Shown: positions 7,742-16,483 of the stretch, one piece after another
How the letters are laid out: every line of letters starts with the position of its first letter
Numbering within the stretch: position 1 is the first letter of the stretch
Source of the DNA: an uncultured Corynebacterium sp.
GTDB taxonomy: Bacteria; Actinomycetota; Actinomycetes; Mycobacteriales; Mycobacteriaceae
NCBI RefSeq assembly: GCF_946222985.1
Contig: NZ_CAMIFY010000031.1
Span: 1-33,162, forward strand
DNA length: 33,162 nt
Direction: 5' to 3'
Notes under the pieces: generated by a model
Database searches by the model: none
Told to the model about the DNA's origin: nothing
Seen by the model: only the letters and a program-made list of their open reading frames with translations
Translations under genes and position numbers: made by a program

Positions 7742-8551
7742 TCAGCCCTTGAAATCCTTGTCCACGGGCGGGAAGTCACGCGATTCGACCTGGGCGCGGT
7801 AGTCGCGCGCACCGGATTCGAGCAGCGCGCCGACTTCGCCGAAGACCGCGGCGAAGGAGGGGCGGCGGCCGTCGGCGGGCACGGCGAAGGCGTCGTGCCA
7901 CACCAGCACCTGGCCGTCGCAATCCTTGCCGGCGCCGATGCCGCAGGTGGGGATGGGCGACTCGGCGGTGATCTCCTTGGCCAGTTCGGCGGGGACCATC
8001 TCCAGCACGACGGCGTGGGCCCCGGCCTCGGCGACCGCGCGGGCGTCGCGGCGCAACTGCTCCGCGCCTTCGCCGCGGCCCTGGACCTTGAAACCGGACA
8101 GGGCGTTGACCGACTGGGGGGTGAACCCGATGTGGGCCATCACCGGAATGCCGGCGGCGACGAGGGCGCGGATGCGCGGGGCGATGCGCTCGCCGCCCTC
8201 GATCTTGACCATGTTGGCGCCGGTCTCGCGCATCATCCGCGCGGCGCTGAGGACCGCCTGCTCGTCGGAGGCCTCGTAGGTGCCGAACGGAAGATCCGCC
8301 ACGACCAGCGAATTCGGGGCGCCGCGGACGACGGCGCGGGCCAGGGGGATCAGCTCGTCGAGGGAGACCTCGGTGGTGGTGTCGTATCCGTAGACCACGT
8401 TGGCCGCGGAATCGCCCACGAGCAGCACTTCCACCCCGGCATTGGAAAACGCGCGGGCGGTGGAGAAGTCGTAGCAGGTCAACATCGCCCACGGCCGTCC
8501 CTCGGCCTTGCGGGTCGCGAGATCGTTCAGGCGCATTTTCCGGGTGCTCAT
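7742..8551 (-). CDS. panB: 3-methyl-2-oxobutanoate hydroxymethyltransferase
   Basis: A 269-residue enzyme that transfers a hydroxymethyl group from methylene-tetrahydrofolate to 2-oxoisovalerate, giving ketopantoate for pantothenate and CoA synthesis. Hallmarks are MLTCYDFSTARAF, the metal-binding VGDSAANVVYG and VVADLPFGTYE, MVKIEGG, the HIGFTPQSVN segment, and the catalytic-Glu strand VVLEMVPAELAKEIT. The length is close to the usual 260-280. No panC follows in the window. The gene is divergent from glnA2, with 51 bp between start codons. The ATG at 8551 lacks a Shine-Dalgarno. A CACACT 8 nt upstream may be a leaderless -10, but it is weak. A second Met codon at 8536 is possible. Confidence 0.95.
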   Translation of the reverse strand: MSTRKMRLNDLATRKAEGRPWAMLTCYDFSTARAFSNAGVEVLLVGDSAANVVYGYDTTTEVSLDELIPLARAVVRGAPNSLVVADLPFGTYEASDEQAVLSAARMMRETGANMVKIEGGERIAPRIRALVAAGIPVMAHIGFTPQSVNALSGFKVQGRGEGAEQLRRDARAVAEAGAHAVVLEMVPAELAKEITAESPIPTCGIGAGKDCDGQVLVWHDAFAVPADGRRPSFAAVFGEVGALLESGARDYRAQVESRDFPPVDKDFKG

Positions 8552-8589
8552 GATGGCCAAGTGTGCCACACGGGTGCGCCTCGCCCGCG

Positions 8590-8603
8590 TAACTTGGTGG
8601 GCA
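8590..8603 (+). promoter_or_regulatory. Leaderless promoter -10 of glnA2
   Basis: TAACTT at 8590-8595 ends 7 nt before the ATG at 8603. There is no Shine-Dalgarno in the gap, so the transcript probably begins at the start codon. The divergent panB start is only 51 bp away. Confidence 0.6.
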
Positions 8604-9943
8604 TGAATCGCCAACAGGAATTCGTCCTGCGCGCCATCGAGGAGCGCGACATCCGCTTCATCCGTCTGTGGTTCACCGACATTCTCGGGTACCTGAAGTC
8701 GGTGGCCGTGGCCCCCGCCGAGTTGGAGGGCGCCTTCGAGGAGGGCATCGGTTTCGACGGCTCGGCCATCGAGGGGTTCTCCCGCGTCTCGGAGGCCGAC
8801 ACCATCGCCCGCCCCGACCCGTCGACGTTCCAGATCCTGCCGTGGCTCCACGACGACAAGGAGATGCACACGGCCCGGATGTTCTGCGACATCTCGATGC
8901 CCGACGGCCAGGCCAGTTGGGCCGATCCGCGCCACGTGCTGCGCCGACAGGTGCAGGCCGCGGCGGATCAGGGGTTCACCTCCTACATTCACCCGGAGAT
9001 CGAGTTCTTCCTCGTCGATTCGCTCGACACCGACGGCCAGCCGCCGGTGCCCACGGACAACGGTGGCTACTTCGATCAGGCCGTCCACGACAAGGCCCCG
9101 GATTTCCGTCGGCACGCGATCAACGCCCTGGAATCGATGGGCATCCCGGTGGAGTTCTCGCACCACGAAAACGCCCCGGGACAGCAGGAGATCGACCTGC
9201 GCTACGCCGATGCGCTGTCGATGGCGGACAACGTGATGACGTTCCGCTACCTGGTCAAGGAGGTGGCCATGCGCAACGGCGTGCGGGCGACCTTCATGCC
9301 CAAGCCGTTCGCCGACCAGCCGGGCAGCGCGATGCACACCCACATCTCCCTGTTCGAGGGCGACGACAACGCGTTCCACGATCCCGACGACGAAAACCAG
9401 CTGTCGACGACGGCCCGCAGCTTCATCGCCGGCATCCTCACCCACGCGCCGGAAATTTCTGCGGTGACCAACCAGTGGGTCAACTCGTACAAGCGCACCG
9501 TCTTCGGCGACGAGGCGCCCACGTCGGCGACGTGGGGCCTGGCGAACCGTTCGGCCCTGGTCCGGGTGCCCATGTATTCGCCGGGCAAGGCCGCTTCACG
9601 ACGGGTCGAGATCCGCTCGGTGGACTCGGCGTGCAACCCCTATCTCGCCTACTCGGTGATCCTGGCCGCCGGCATGCGGGGAATCCAGGACGGCTACGAG
9701 CTGCCGCCGCAGGCCGAGGACAACATCTCCGAGCTGACCCGCCGCGAACGTCGTGCGCTGGGCTACCGGGATCTGCCGACGTCGCTGGAGGAGGCGCTGC
9801 GGGAGATGGAGCGCTCCGACCTCGTCGCCGACACCCTCGGCGACCACGTCCACGAGTTCTTCCTCCGAAACAAGTGGCGCGAATGGCGCCAGTACCAGAG
9901 CCAGGTCACCGCCTGGGAGCTGCGAACCAACCTGGACTACTAG
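8603..9943 (+). CDS. glnA2: Glutamine synthetase-like protein GlnA2 (type I-alpha)
   Basis: A 446-residue member of the glutamine synthetase family. Active-site segments are present: GFDGSAIEGFSRVSEAD, the metal-binding HPEIEFF, GQQEIDLRY, the ATP-site MPKPF, HTHISLF, and RRVEIRSVD with NPYLAYSV. It lacks the Tyr adenylylation motif seen in GlnA at 32270 (LYELPP). Here that region reads YELPPQAEDNISELTRRE, typical of the I-alpha type not controlled by adenylylation. Actinobacterial GlnA2 proteins are not the main glutamine synthetase. Mycobacterial and streptomycete relatives have been linked to glutamine or polyamine use (family knowledge), and the substrate here cannot be read from sequence. 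It is followed 24 bp later by glnE and very likely co-transcribed with it. Confidence 0.93.
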   Translation: MNRQQEFVLRAIEERDIRFIRLWFTDILGYLKSVAVAPAELEGAFEEGIGFDGSAIEGFSRVSEADTIARPDPSTFQILPWLHDDKEMHTARMFCDISMPDGQASWADPRHVLRRQVQAAADQGFTSYIHPEIEFFLVDSLDTDGQPPVPTDNGGYFDQAVHDKAPDFRRHAINALESMGIPVEFSHHENAPGQQEIDLRYADALSMADNVMTFRYLVKEVAMRNGVRATFMPKPFADQPGSAMHTHISLFEGDDNAFHDPDDENQLSTTARSFIAGILTHAPEISAVTNQWVNSYKRTVFGDEAPTSATWGLANRSALVRVPMYSPGKAASRRVEIRSVDSACNPYLAYSVILAAGMRGIQDGYELPPQAEDNISELTRRERRALGYRDLPTSLEEALREMERSDLVADTLGDHVHEFFLRNKWREWRQYQSQVTAWELRTNLDY

Positions 9944-9962
9944 GAACCGGATAGGAACCGGA
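9941..9962 (+). repeat. 11-bp tandem duplication carrying glnA2 stop and glnE Shine-Dalgarno
   Basis: TAGGAACCGGA occurs twice back to back (9941-9951, 9952-9962). The first copy supplies the glnA2 TAG stop. The AGGA of the second copy lies 11 nt before the glnE ATG at 9968 and is the only Shine-Dalgarno-like element there. Confidence 0.85.
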
Positions 9963-9967
9963 TCGCC

Positions 9968-12900
9968 ATGGTGATGAGGAACCGCCCCCGCACGTCCCGG
10001 CAGACCGTCCCGACCCCCGCCGCGTTGGGACTGCCCGACGGCGGGCGGTCGGCCGACGACCTGAAGGCGCTGGGCTGGTACGACGAAGACGGCTTGGAGC
10101 TGTTGTGGGGGCTGGCGGGCGCCGCCGACCCGGAACTGGCCCTCGGTGCGTTGGTCCGGCTCAAGGAGAAGCTCGACGAGGGCACCGAGTCCGGGGACCT
10201 GCCCCAGTGGGCGTCGTGGTCCGCACTCGACGCGGCGATGCGCCAGCAGGTGCTCATGCGGACCCGCGTGTTCGCCCTGCTCGGCGGATCGTCGATGCTC
10301 GGCGACCACATGATCGCCAATCCGACCAGCTGGTCGTTGCTGCTCGCGGATCTGCCCACCCGCGCCGACATGTTCCGCGACATGCTCACCGCGGTCGAGG
10401 CCGAGCCGGAGACGCCGGTGCTCACCGACGACGAATCCGTCGCCGACGCCGCGGACCTCGATTACCGGGAGCCGACTCCGTCGTCGCCGGATCTGGAGGA
10501 GGCGGGGCTCTATCGCGCCGGGCTGACCGGACGCGACGCCGACGTCGCGATGAAGCGCAGCTACCGCAACCTGATCATGCGCGTGGCCGCCGCGGACCTG
10601 GCGGGCACCTACCCGCGCGGGCCCCGGCGTCCCGGGCAGCCGCCGATCCCGTTCACCCGGGTGACCGAGGCACTGTCCGATCTGGCCGATGCGGCGTTGA
10701 CCGCCGCGTTGTCGGTCGCCGTGGCCACGACGTACCCGGATTCGCCGGTGTCGACGCGCCTGGCGGTGCTGGCGATGGGCAAGTGCGGCGCCCGCGAGCT
10801 CAACTACATCTCCGACGTCGACGTCATCTTCGTCGCCGAGCCGGCCGACTCCCGTGCGACGAGGTTGGCGGCGGAGTTCGTGCGCGTGTCGTGCCGGTGC
10901 TTCTTCGAGGTCGACGCGGCCCTGCGGCCGGAGGGCAAGAGCGGCGCGCTGGTGCGCACCCTCGAATCGCACCGGGCCTACTACGACCGCTGGGCGCAGA
11001 CGTGGGAGTTCCAGGCGCAGCTCAAGGCGCGCCCCATGACCGGCGACCTCGACCTGGGCAAGGCCTACGTCGACGCGCTGGCCCCGCTGGTGTGGACGGC
11101 CTCGCAGCGCGATTCCTTCGTCGAGGACGTGCAGAAGATGCGCGACCGCGTCATCGAAAACGTCCCCGACGAGCTGAAGATGCGCGAGCTCAAGCTCGGC
11201 CGCGGCGGTCTGCGCGACGTCGAGTTCGCCGTCCAGCTGCTCCAGCTCGTCCACGGCCGCTACGACGAATCGCTGCGGGTGCTGCCCACCGTCGACGCGC
11301 TCGACGCGCTGGTCGAGGCCGGTTACGTCGGCCGCGAGGACGGCCGGATCCTCATCGAATGCTACGAGTTCATGCGCATGCTCGAGCATCGCCTGCAGCT
11401 GCAGAAGATGCGCCGCACCCACACCCTGCCGCCGGACGAGGACGTCTCGGCCAGGCGGTGGCTGGGCCGCGCGGCCGGCGTGATCCCGGCCGGTTCCGAA
11501 AACTCCGCCGAGGCGCTGGCCAAGCGCGTGCGGGCGACGGGCCGGCAGATCCAGACGCTGCACAACAAGCTGTTCTTCCGCCCGCTGCTCAATTCCGTCG
11601 TAGAGCAGGACATCGGAACCATGCAGCTGTCGGCGGACGCGGCCAAACGCCAGCTCGCCGCACTCGGTTATCTATACCCCGACAGGGCATACGACCACCT
11701 GTCCGCGTTGGCGTCGGGAAGCTCCCGCAAGGCCCGGATCCAGGCGATGCTGCTGCCGACGTTGATGGAGTGGCTGTCGGACACCGCGGAGCCGGACGCC
11801 GGGCTGCTCAACTACCGCAAACTCTCCGATGCGCTGATGGAGAAGACGTGGTTCCTGCGCATGCTCCGCGACGAGGGCGTCGTCGGTGAGCGCCTCATGC
11901 ACGTGCTGGGCACCTCGCCCTACGTCTCGGGGCTGCTGCTGTCGTCGCCGGACACCATCAAGCTCTACGGCGACGGCGCGGCGGGCCCGAAGCTGCTCGA
12001 CACCGATCCCGGCACCGTCGGCCGCTCGCTGGTGGCCTCCGCCAACCGGCACACCGACCCCGACCGCGCCATCGGCGTCGCCCGCGCCCTGCGCCGGGCG
12101 GAGTTGGCGCGCGTGGCGTCGGCGGACCTGCTGGGCCTGATGGACGTCGAGGCGGTGTGCACCTCGCTGTCGTTGGTGTGGGACAACGTGCTCGAGGCCG
12201 CCCTGGCCGCAGAGATCCGCGGGTGGTGCGCGCAGCACCCCGACGAGTCCGCGCCGGCCACGCTCTCGGTCATCGGCATGGGGCGCCTCGGCGGCGGCGA
12301 GCTGGGCTACGGCTCCGACGCCGACGTGATGTTCGTCTGCGAGCCGATCGTCGGCGACGACGGCGAACCGGTGGCCGACGACAACACGGCGGTGCGCTGG
12401 GCCATCGGCATCTGCGACGCCCTGCGCCGCCGCCTGGCCAAGCCGAGCCAGGATCCGCCGCTGGAGGTCGACCTGGACCTGCGCCCCGAGGGCCGGTCGG
12501 GCCCGCCGGTGCGCACCCTGGATTCGTACCTCGCCTACTACGAGCGGTGGGGCGAGACGTGGGAGACGCAGGCGCTGCTGCGGGCGACGTGGATCGCCGG
12601 CGACAAGGAACTGGGGGAGCGGTTCCTGCAGGGCATCGACAAGTTCCGGTACCCCGACGGTGGTGCGTCGGAGCAGGTCGTGCGCGACGTGCGCCGCATG
12701 AAGGCCCGCGTGGACAAGGAGCGCCTGCCCCGCGGCGCCAACCGCCGCACGCACACCAAGCTCGGCTCGGGTGCCCTGACCGACATCGAATGGACCGTGC
12801 AGCTGTTGACGTTCCTCCATGCCCATGAGGTGCCGGCGCTGCACAACACGTCGACGTTGCAGTGCCTGGCGGCGCTCGCCGACGAGGAGATCCTGTCCGG

Positions 12901-13153
12901 GGACGACGCCGACACCCTGCGCACGGCGTGGTTGACGGCGACGAAGGCCCGCAACGCCCTGGTGCTCACCCGCGGCAAGCGCTCCGACGAACTCCCGCAG
13001 CCCGGCCCCCAGCTGGCGCAGGTCGCCGGTGCCGCCGGCTGGGACCCCGAGGACAACACCGGGTTCATGGAGAACTACCTGCGCGTCACGCGCCATTCCC
13101 GCCGCGTCGTGGACCGGGTGTTCTGGGGCGAGGAGAACCCGGCGCACGACTGA
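9968..13153 (+). CDS. glnE: Bifunctional glutamine synthetase adenylyltransferase/deadenylase
   Basis: A 1061-residue protein with two related nucleotidyltransferase halves. The N-terminal deadenylylating half has MGKCGARELNYISDVDVIFV near residues 268-288. The C-terminal adenylylating half has MGRLGGGELGYGSDADVMFV near 770-790. Each carries the DxD metal pair, followed by LRPEGKSGALVRT or LRPEGRSGPPVRT and by the GALTDIEW/GLRDVEF helical segments. GlnE attaches or removes AMP on the Tyr of GlnA and so switches it off or on with nitrogen status. The length agrees with actinobacterial GlnE. ATG 9968 was chosen, and ATG 9974 is possible. Its cognate target is glnA at 32270, not the adjacent glnA2. 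Confidence 0.96.
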   Translation: MVMRNRPRTSRQTVPTPAALGLPDGGRSADDLKALGWYDEDGLELLWGLAGAADPELALGALVRLKEKLDEGTESGDLPQWASWSALDAAMRQQVLMRTRVFALLGGSSMLGDHMIANPTSWSLLLADLPTRADMFRDMLTAVEAEPETPVLTDDESVADAADLDYREPTPSSPDLEEAGLYRAGLTGRDADVAMKRSYRNLIMRVAAADLAGTYPRGPRRPGQPPIPFTRVTEALSDLADAALTAALSVAVATTYPDSPVSTRLAVLAMGKCGARELNYISDVDVIFVAEPADSRATRLAAEFVRVSCRCFFEVDAALRPEGKSGALVRTLESHRAYYDRWAQTWEFQAQLKARPMTGDLDLGKAYVDALAPLVWTASQRDSFVEDVQKMRDRVIENVPDELKMRELKLGRGGLRDVEFAVQLLQLVHGRYDESLRVLPTVDALDALVEAGYVGREDGRILIECYEFMRMLEHRLQLQKMRRTHTLPPDEDVSARRWLGRAAGVIPAGSENSAEALAKRVRATGRQIQTLHNKLFFRPLLNSVVEQDIGTMQLSADAAKRQLAALGYLYPDRAYDHLSALASGSSRKARIQAMLLPTLMEWLSDTAEPDAGLLNYRKLSDALMEKTWFLRMLRDEGVVGERLMHVLGTSPYVSGLLLSSPDTIKLYGDGAAGPKLLDTDPGTVGRSLVASANRHTDPDRAIGVARALRRAELARVASADLLGLMDVEAVCTSLSLVWDNVLEAALAAEIRGWCAQHPDESAPATLSVIGMGRLGGGELGYGSDADVMFVCEPIVGDDGEPVADDNTAVRWAIGICDALRRRLAKPSQDPPLEVDLDLRPEGRSGPPVRTLDSYLAYYERWGETWETQALLRATWIAGDKELGERFLQGIDKFRYPDGGASEQVVRDVRRMKARVDKERLPRGANRRTHTKLGSGALTDIEWTVQLLTFLHAHEVPALHNTSTLQCLAALADEEILSGDDADTLRTAWLTATKARNALVLTRGKRSDELPQPGPQLAQVAGAAGWDPEDNTGFMENYLRVTRHSRRVVDRVFWGEENPAHD

Positions 13154-13219
13154 GGGGCGACGGCGGTGCCCGACCGGCCCGAAGGAGGGGGACGCTCCCC
13201 ATCCGGCGGTCGGATGGGT

Positions 13220-13233
13220 CATAATGTCCCGAA
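13220..13233 (+). promoter_or_regulatory. Leaderless promoter -10 before the helicase-associated gene
   Basis: CATAAT at 13220-13225 ends 7 nt before the ATG at 13233. An in-frame ATG at 13224 overlaps the hexamer and would be untranslated if this promoter is used. There is no Shine-Dalgarno at either. Confidence 0.5.
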
Positions 13234-15725
13234 TGGAGACCAGGGTCGATTACGCAGCCCGCCCGGACTTCGGCGCTCACGTCGATCGTCTGGGCGAGGC
13301 GGAGCTGCGTCGTCTCTTGCGGGTCGCGTGCCCCGGTGTCCCCGTGCCCGGCTCACGCACCGAAACCGCCGAATTGTTGATGACCCGCGAGGCGGCGCAG
13401 ACGGCGGTGTCGGCGGCGACGCCGGATGTGCTCTCCGTCGTCAAGCTCGTGCACGTCCTGGAGGACACCGCCGCCGTCGACGACGTCGCCGCCGTGGCCG
13501 TGTGGGGCTCGGAAGCCGACGCGATGCCGCACGACGGTGATGGTCCGCCGTCGTCGGCGCGTGTGCCCGCCACCGAAGCCGAGGTCACTCGCCTGCTGCG
13601 CAGCGCGGCCGACCTGGGCCTGGCGTGGGAGGAGCCGGCCGGTGTGTGGAACGTTCCGCCGCACGTGTCGGAGGTCATCGTCCAGGATCCGACGATGGCC
13701 ACGCCCGTCGAATGCCTGCTGGAGTTCAACCCGCGCGACGAACTGCTCTCCCGCATGCACGCCATCGGCCTGCTCGACGCCGCCGAAGTGACGGATCCGC
13801 CGAGCGACGATGACGTGCTCGCGCGGCTGCGGGCGTTCCTGTGCTCGCCGCGGCGCGTGCGGGCGCTGGTGTCGACCGCCCCGCACGCGATCCAGAAGTC
13901 GCTGCTGCTGTTCGCCCGCGAGGGGATCTTCCTCGACGGGCGACAGTGGGGCGACCGCCGCGCCGACGCCGTCGAATGGGCCGTCGAGCATCTGCTCGCG
14001 GTGACCTTCGACGTGCCGGGCGCGCCGAACGGCGGAGACTCGGCCGGAGACGCCGCCGGTGAGGCAGCCGGAGACTCTGCGGGAGACTCATCCGGCGATC
14101 CTGCCGAGGACGACGAATCGGCCGAATCCGATGACGCCGCGGCCCCGAACCTCGACGTCAACGCCTCCCTGGTCTCGCCGGTGGCCCTGGCGCTGAAGCT
14201 CGGCCGCCAGTGGATCCCGACGCCGCACCCGGAGGAACCGCGCCCCGCGTGGATCGACGCGGAGGCGCCGGTGCAGGCCGCGACGTCGGCCGTGGCCGTG
14301 GCCACGGCGGTGATGCAGCTGTGGGAGGACGGCGGCTACCTCGCCGAAGACGGGTCGCTGCAGTACTTCGAGGGCGCCGTGGCCGTGCAGGATTTCGCCG
14401 CGTCGATCGGGGCGGACGACGCGGTGGTCCACGAGGTCGTCGGCATGCTCGCCGGCGCCGGATTCATCCATCCGGGCTCCGGCCAGCCCACGGCGCGTTC
14501 GGCGACGCGCTGGTTCGCCGCCGACGCGTCGCGCCGGTGGGCGTGGCTCGTCGCGGGCTGGTTGCGCGGTCCGGACCGCTGGGTCGCCGACGAGTCCCCC
14601 GAAAGCTGGATGCCCTCGGCGGAGCTGATGGCGCACGTGGCCAAGCGGGTTCGTCGTGAAGCGGTGCAGTTCGCCGCGGAGCTCGACGAGGGCATGATGT
14701 GGTACCCGTGCTGCGTGGAATCGCGGCTGGCCTGGCGCTGTTCCGCGTTGTTCGACGGTCTCGAGGAGCTGTGGGGGATGCTGCTCCACCGCATCGGGCA
14801 GGGCATGCGGGTGCTGGGGCTGATGGTCGAGGGCGCCGCCGGCATGCCCGCCGCCGCGGTCTCCGCCGCGCTCGCCCCGGCGTGGTTTTCCGGGCAGGAC
14901 CCGACCGTCGACGAAGCCGTCGACCTCATCGCCGCCGAAACCGGCGATTTCGTTCCCGTCGCCCGCCGCGCCCAGCTGCTGACCCCGCCGAGCCTGCTGG
15001 TGGCCGACCGCGTCGAGCTGGTGGCGATGGTCCGGGGCGTGCCCGGCCACGATCTGGCCGTGACGTTGAATTCCGTGGCGCACCGGGAGAAGTGCGGCGC
15101 GACGTCGCTGTGGGTGTTCACCGAGGATTCGCTCGCGGTGGCACTGGACGATTACGACTACGACGTGCCCGCCATTCTCGAGGCCGTCGGTCACGTCACC
15201 ACCGCGGGGCCCTGGTTGCGGGTGCTGCGCCATCGTCTCCGGGGAGTGGAGGAGGCGCTGGACCTCGAGGAAATGCTTCCCGACGTCGACGTCGACCCCG
15301 TGCCCGCGCCGGACGCGATCGACGGGGCCGAGACGGCGCGGGCGGCCGAGGTGGAAGACGACACTGCCAACGACGCGGCGAATGACGGCGCGGACGGGTT
15401 GTTCGAGGTCGTCGCGGTCGACGCCGAGGAAGTCGCGCCCAACGGCGTCGTCGAGCCGCCCCTGTTCGACATCCCGGGTCAGTCCAACGTCGAGTTGAGG
15501 CCCGCGCGTTCGGCGATGGCGGACGGCGATGTTGACGGCGATGCGGACGGGGACACCGACGGGGACGCGAACTCGGCCGGTGATCAGCCCGGTGCCGAGG
15601 CGCTCGATGGTCCGGCGGGCTCGTCGGGGCCGAGGACGGGGGAGCCCCCGATCATCGAGGACCCGTTGCGCCGGCCGGATTCGGGGACCGGGCCGGGCGT
15701 GCCGACGCAGCCGCCGCTGTTCTGA
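13233..15725 (+). CDS. Helicase-associated domain protein (Helicase_C_3-like), large, repeat-bearing
   Basis: An 830-residue acidic protein resembling the actinobacterial family annotated as helicase-associated or XPB/Ssl2-like helicase family protein, judged from architecture. The N-terminus matches the usual opening: LGEAELRRLLRVACPG, a Pro-rich turn, then TREAAQTAV. The region about 586-660 (LLVADRVELVAMV to SLWVFTEDSLAVALDDYDY) resembles the Helicase_C_3 fold. I see no Walker A or DEAD/H box, so it is probably not a helicase itself. Two low-complexity tracts stand out: a Gly-Asp-Ser-Ala repeat near 267-300, and a GDxDG repeat near 762-781 in an Asp/Pro-rich tail. The first may be a linker. 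Function is unknown. Confidence 0.65.
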   Translation: METRVDYAARPDFGAHVDRLGEAELRRLLRVACPGVPVPGSRTETAELLMTREAAQTAVSAATPDVLSVVKLVHVLEDTAAVDDVAAVAVWGSEADAMPHDGDGPPSSARVPATEAEVTRLLRSAADLGLAWEEPAGVWNVPPHVSEVIVQDPTMATPVECLLEFNPRDELLSRMHAIGLLDAAEVTDPPSDDDVLARLRAFLCSPRRVRALVSTAPHAIQKSLLLFAREGIFLDGRQWGDRRADAVEWAVEHLLAVTFDVPGAPNGGDSAGDAAGEAAGDSAGDSSGDPAEDDESAESDDAAAPNLDVNASLVSPVALALKLGRQWIPTPHPEEPRPAWIDAEAPVQAATSAVAVATAVMQLWEDGGYLAEDGSLQYFEGAVAVQDFAASIGADDAVVHEVVGMLAGAGFIHPGSGQPTARSATRWFAADASRRWAWLVAGWLRGPDRWVADESPESWMPSAELMAHVAKRVRREAVQFAAELDEGMMWYPCCVESRLAWRCSALFDGLEELWGMLLHRIGQGMRVLGLMVEGAAGMPAAAVSAALAPAWFSGQDPTVDEAVDLIAAETGDFVPVARRAQLLTPPSLLVADRVELVAMVRGVPGHDLAVTLNSVAHREKCGATSLWVFTEDSLAVALDDYDYDVPAILEAVGHVTTAGPWLRVLRHRLRGVEEALDLEEMLPDVDVDPVPAPDAIDGAETARAAEVEDDTANDAANDGADGLFEVVAVDAEEVAPNGVVEPPLFDIPGQSNVELRPARSAMADGDVDGDADGDTDGDANSAGDQPGAEALDGPAGSSGPRTGEPPIIEDPLRRPDSGTGPGVPTQPPLF

Positions 15726-15781
15726 GCAACCACCGGCGCCGTCGCCGCACGGTTCCGCCGGCCCGGCAAGGAACGAAAAAG

Positions 15782-15817
15782 AACCGGTGTCGACCACCGC
15801 GATGGTCGACACCGGTT
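15782..15817. terminator. Bidirectional terminator hairpin
   Basis: Perfect 15-bp stem, AACCGGTGTCGACCA (15782-15796) and its complement (15803-15817), 6-nt loop. On the minus strand it is followed by CTTTTTC, a good U-tract for the FMN reductase operon. On the plus strand it ends the helicase-associated gene. Confidence 0.85.
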
Positions 15818-15849
15818 TCTCATGCGCGCGGGAAGTGCGCGCGGGGCGA

Positions 15850-16386
15850 TCAGGCGTTGAGCGAGATGATCTCGTCGACGACCTTGTGCAGCGCGTCGGC
15901 CTTGCCCTCGGCCGGGGTCAGCGTTCCCTCGGGGAACTCCTCGCCCAGGTAGATGTTGACGGTCTGCTCGGCGTCCTTCATCTTCAGGTTGCCGACGATG
16001 TCGCGCCAATGCTTGATGGCGCGCTCGCCACCGCCGAAGCCGTAGCCGACGAAACCGACCGGCTTGCCGTTCCACTCCACGAAGAGCAGGTCCGCGGCGT
16101 TCTTCATCGCGGCCGGCGGGCCGGCGTTGTACTCGCCGGTGACGAACACGTAGGCGTCGCACTCCTTGACGGCCTCGGCCCACTTGACGGTCTTCGGGTT
16201 CTCGTACTCGCCGTTGGCCTGGCCGGGCATGGTCGGCTCGTTGAGCAGATCGAGATCGAAGTCGACGACCTTGAGGTCCTTGGTCTCGATGTCGGTGCGG
16301 CCGGCGAGGTTCTCGAGAACCCATTCGCCGACGTGCTTGCCGACGTTGCCGGGGCGGGTGGTGCCGGTGATGATGCCGAGCTTCAT
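15850..16386 (-). CDS. NAD(P)H-dependent FMN reductase (flavodoxin-like), copy 1
   Basis: A 178-residue flavodoxin-fold oxidoreductase expected to use NAD(P)H to reduce FMN or quinone-like substrates in the cytoplasm. The phosphate-binding loop is GTTRPGNVG near residues 8-16. The flavin and substrate region is VFVTGEYNAGPPAAMKNAAD, then VGYGFGGGERAI. This corresponds to the PEYNxxxPxxLKNaiD family motif with GEYN in place of PEYN. The ATG at 16386 is preceded by AAGGAG. It is the downstream member of a tandem pair, and a weaker RosR-like site lies at 16420-16437. In C. glutamicum RosR represses FMN reductase genes (recollection). Confidence 0.9.
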   Translation of the reverse strand: MKLGIITGTTRPGNVGKHVGEWVLENLAGRTDIETKDLKVVDFDLDLLNEPTMPGQANGEYENPKTVKWAEAVKECDAYVFVTGEYNAGPPAAMKNAADLLFVEWNGKPVGFVGYGFGGGERAIKHWRDIVGNLKMKDAEQTVNIYLGEEFPEGTLTPAEGKADALHKVVDEIISLNA

Positions 16387-16419
16387 GTGGGTGGTGCTCC
16401 TTCTGTCGGTGGGGTCAAG

Positions 16420-16439
16420 ATGATGTCATATCAACCGTA
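16420..16439 (-). promoter_or_regulatory. Weak RosR-like operator and -10 of FMN reductase copy 1
   Basis: On the coding strand 16437-16420 reads CGGTTGATATGACATCAT. One half-site (GTTGA) is intact and the other has drifted. TACGGT (16439-16434) lies in the same relative position as the -10 candidates beside the other two sites. Confidence 0.45.
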
Positions 16440-16483
16440 GTGACCGGTTCAAGCGGCCGCAACGGAAGTCGGAATGGGGTGGA

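Noticed and set aside
5560..7752. 730-codon plus-strand open frame opposite the CYTH-CHAD gene
   Set aside because: Leu/Arg/Val/Gly low-complexity translation antisense to a clear CYTH-CHAD protein.
8552..8602. Possible AmtR or GlxR nitrogen/carbon regulator sites before glnA2
   Set aside because: No match to either palindrome as I recall them could be found by eye.
13188..13200. Short GGGGA/TCCCC hairpin between glnE and the next gene
   Set aside because: Only a 5-bp stem, a 3-nt loop and no T-tract. Could be chance in such GC-rich DNA.
9596..13222. Two long minus-strand open frames opposite glnE
   Set aside because: Composition is His/Arg/Gln-rich and unlike any protein, while the plus strand encodes an unambiguous GlnE.
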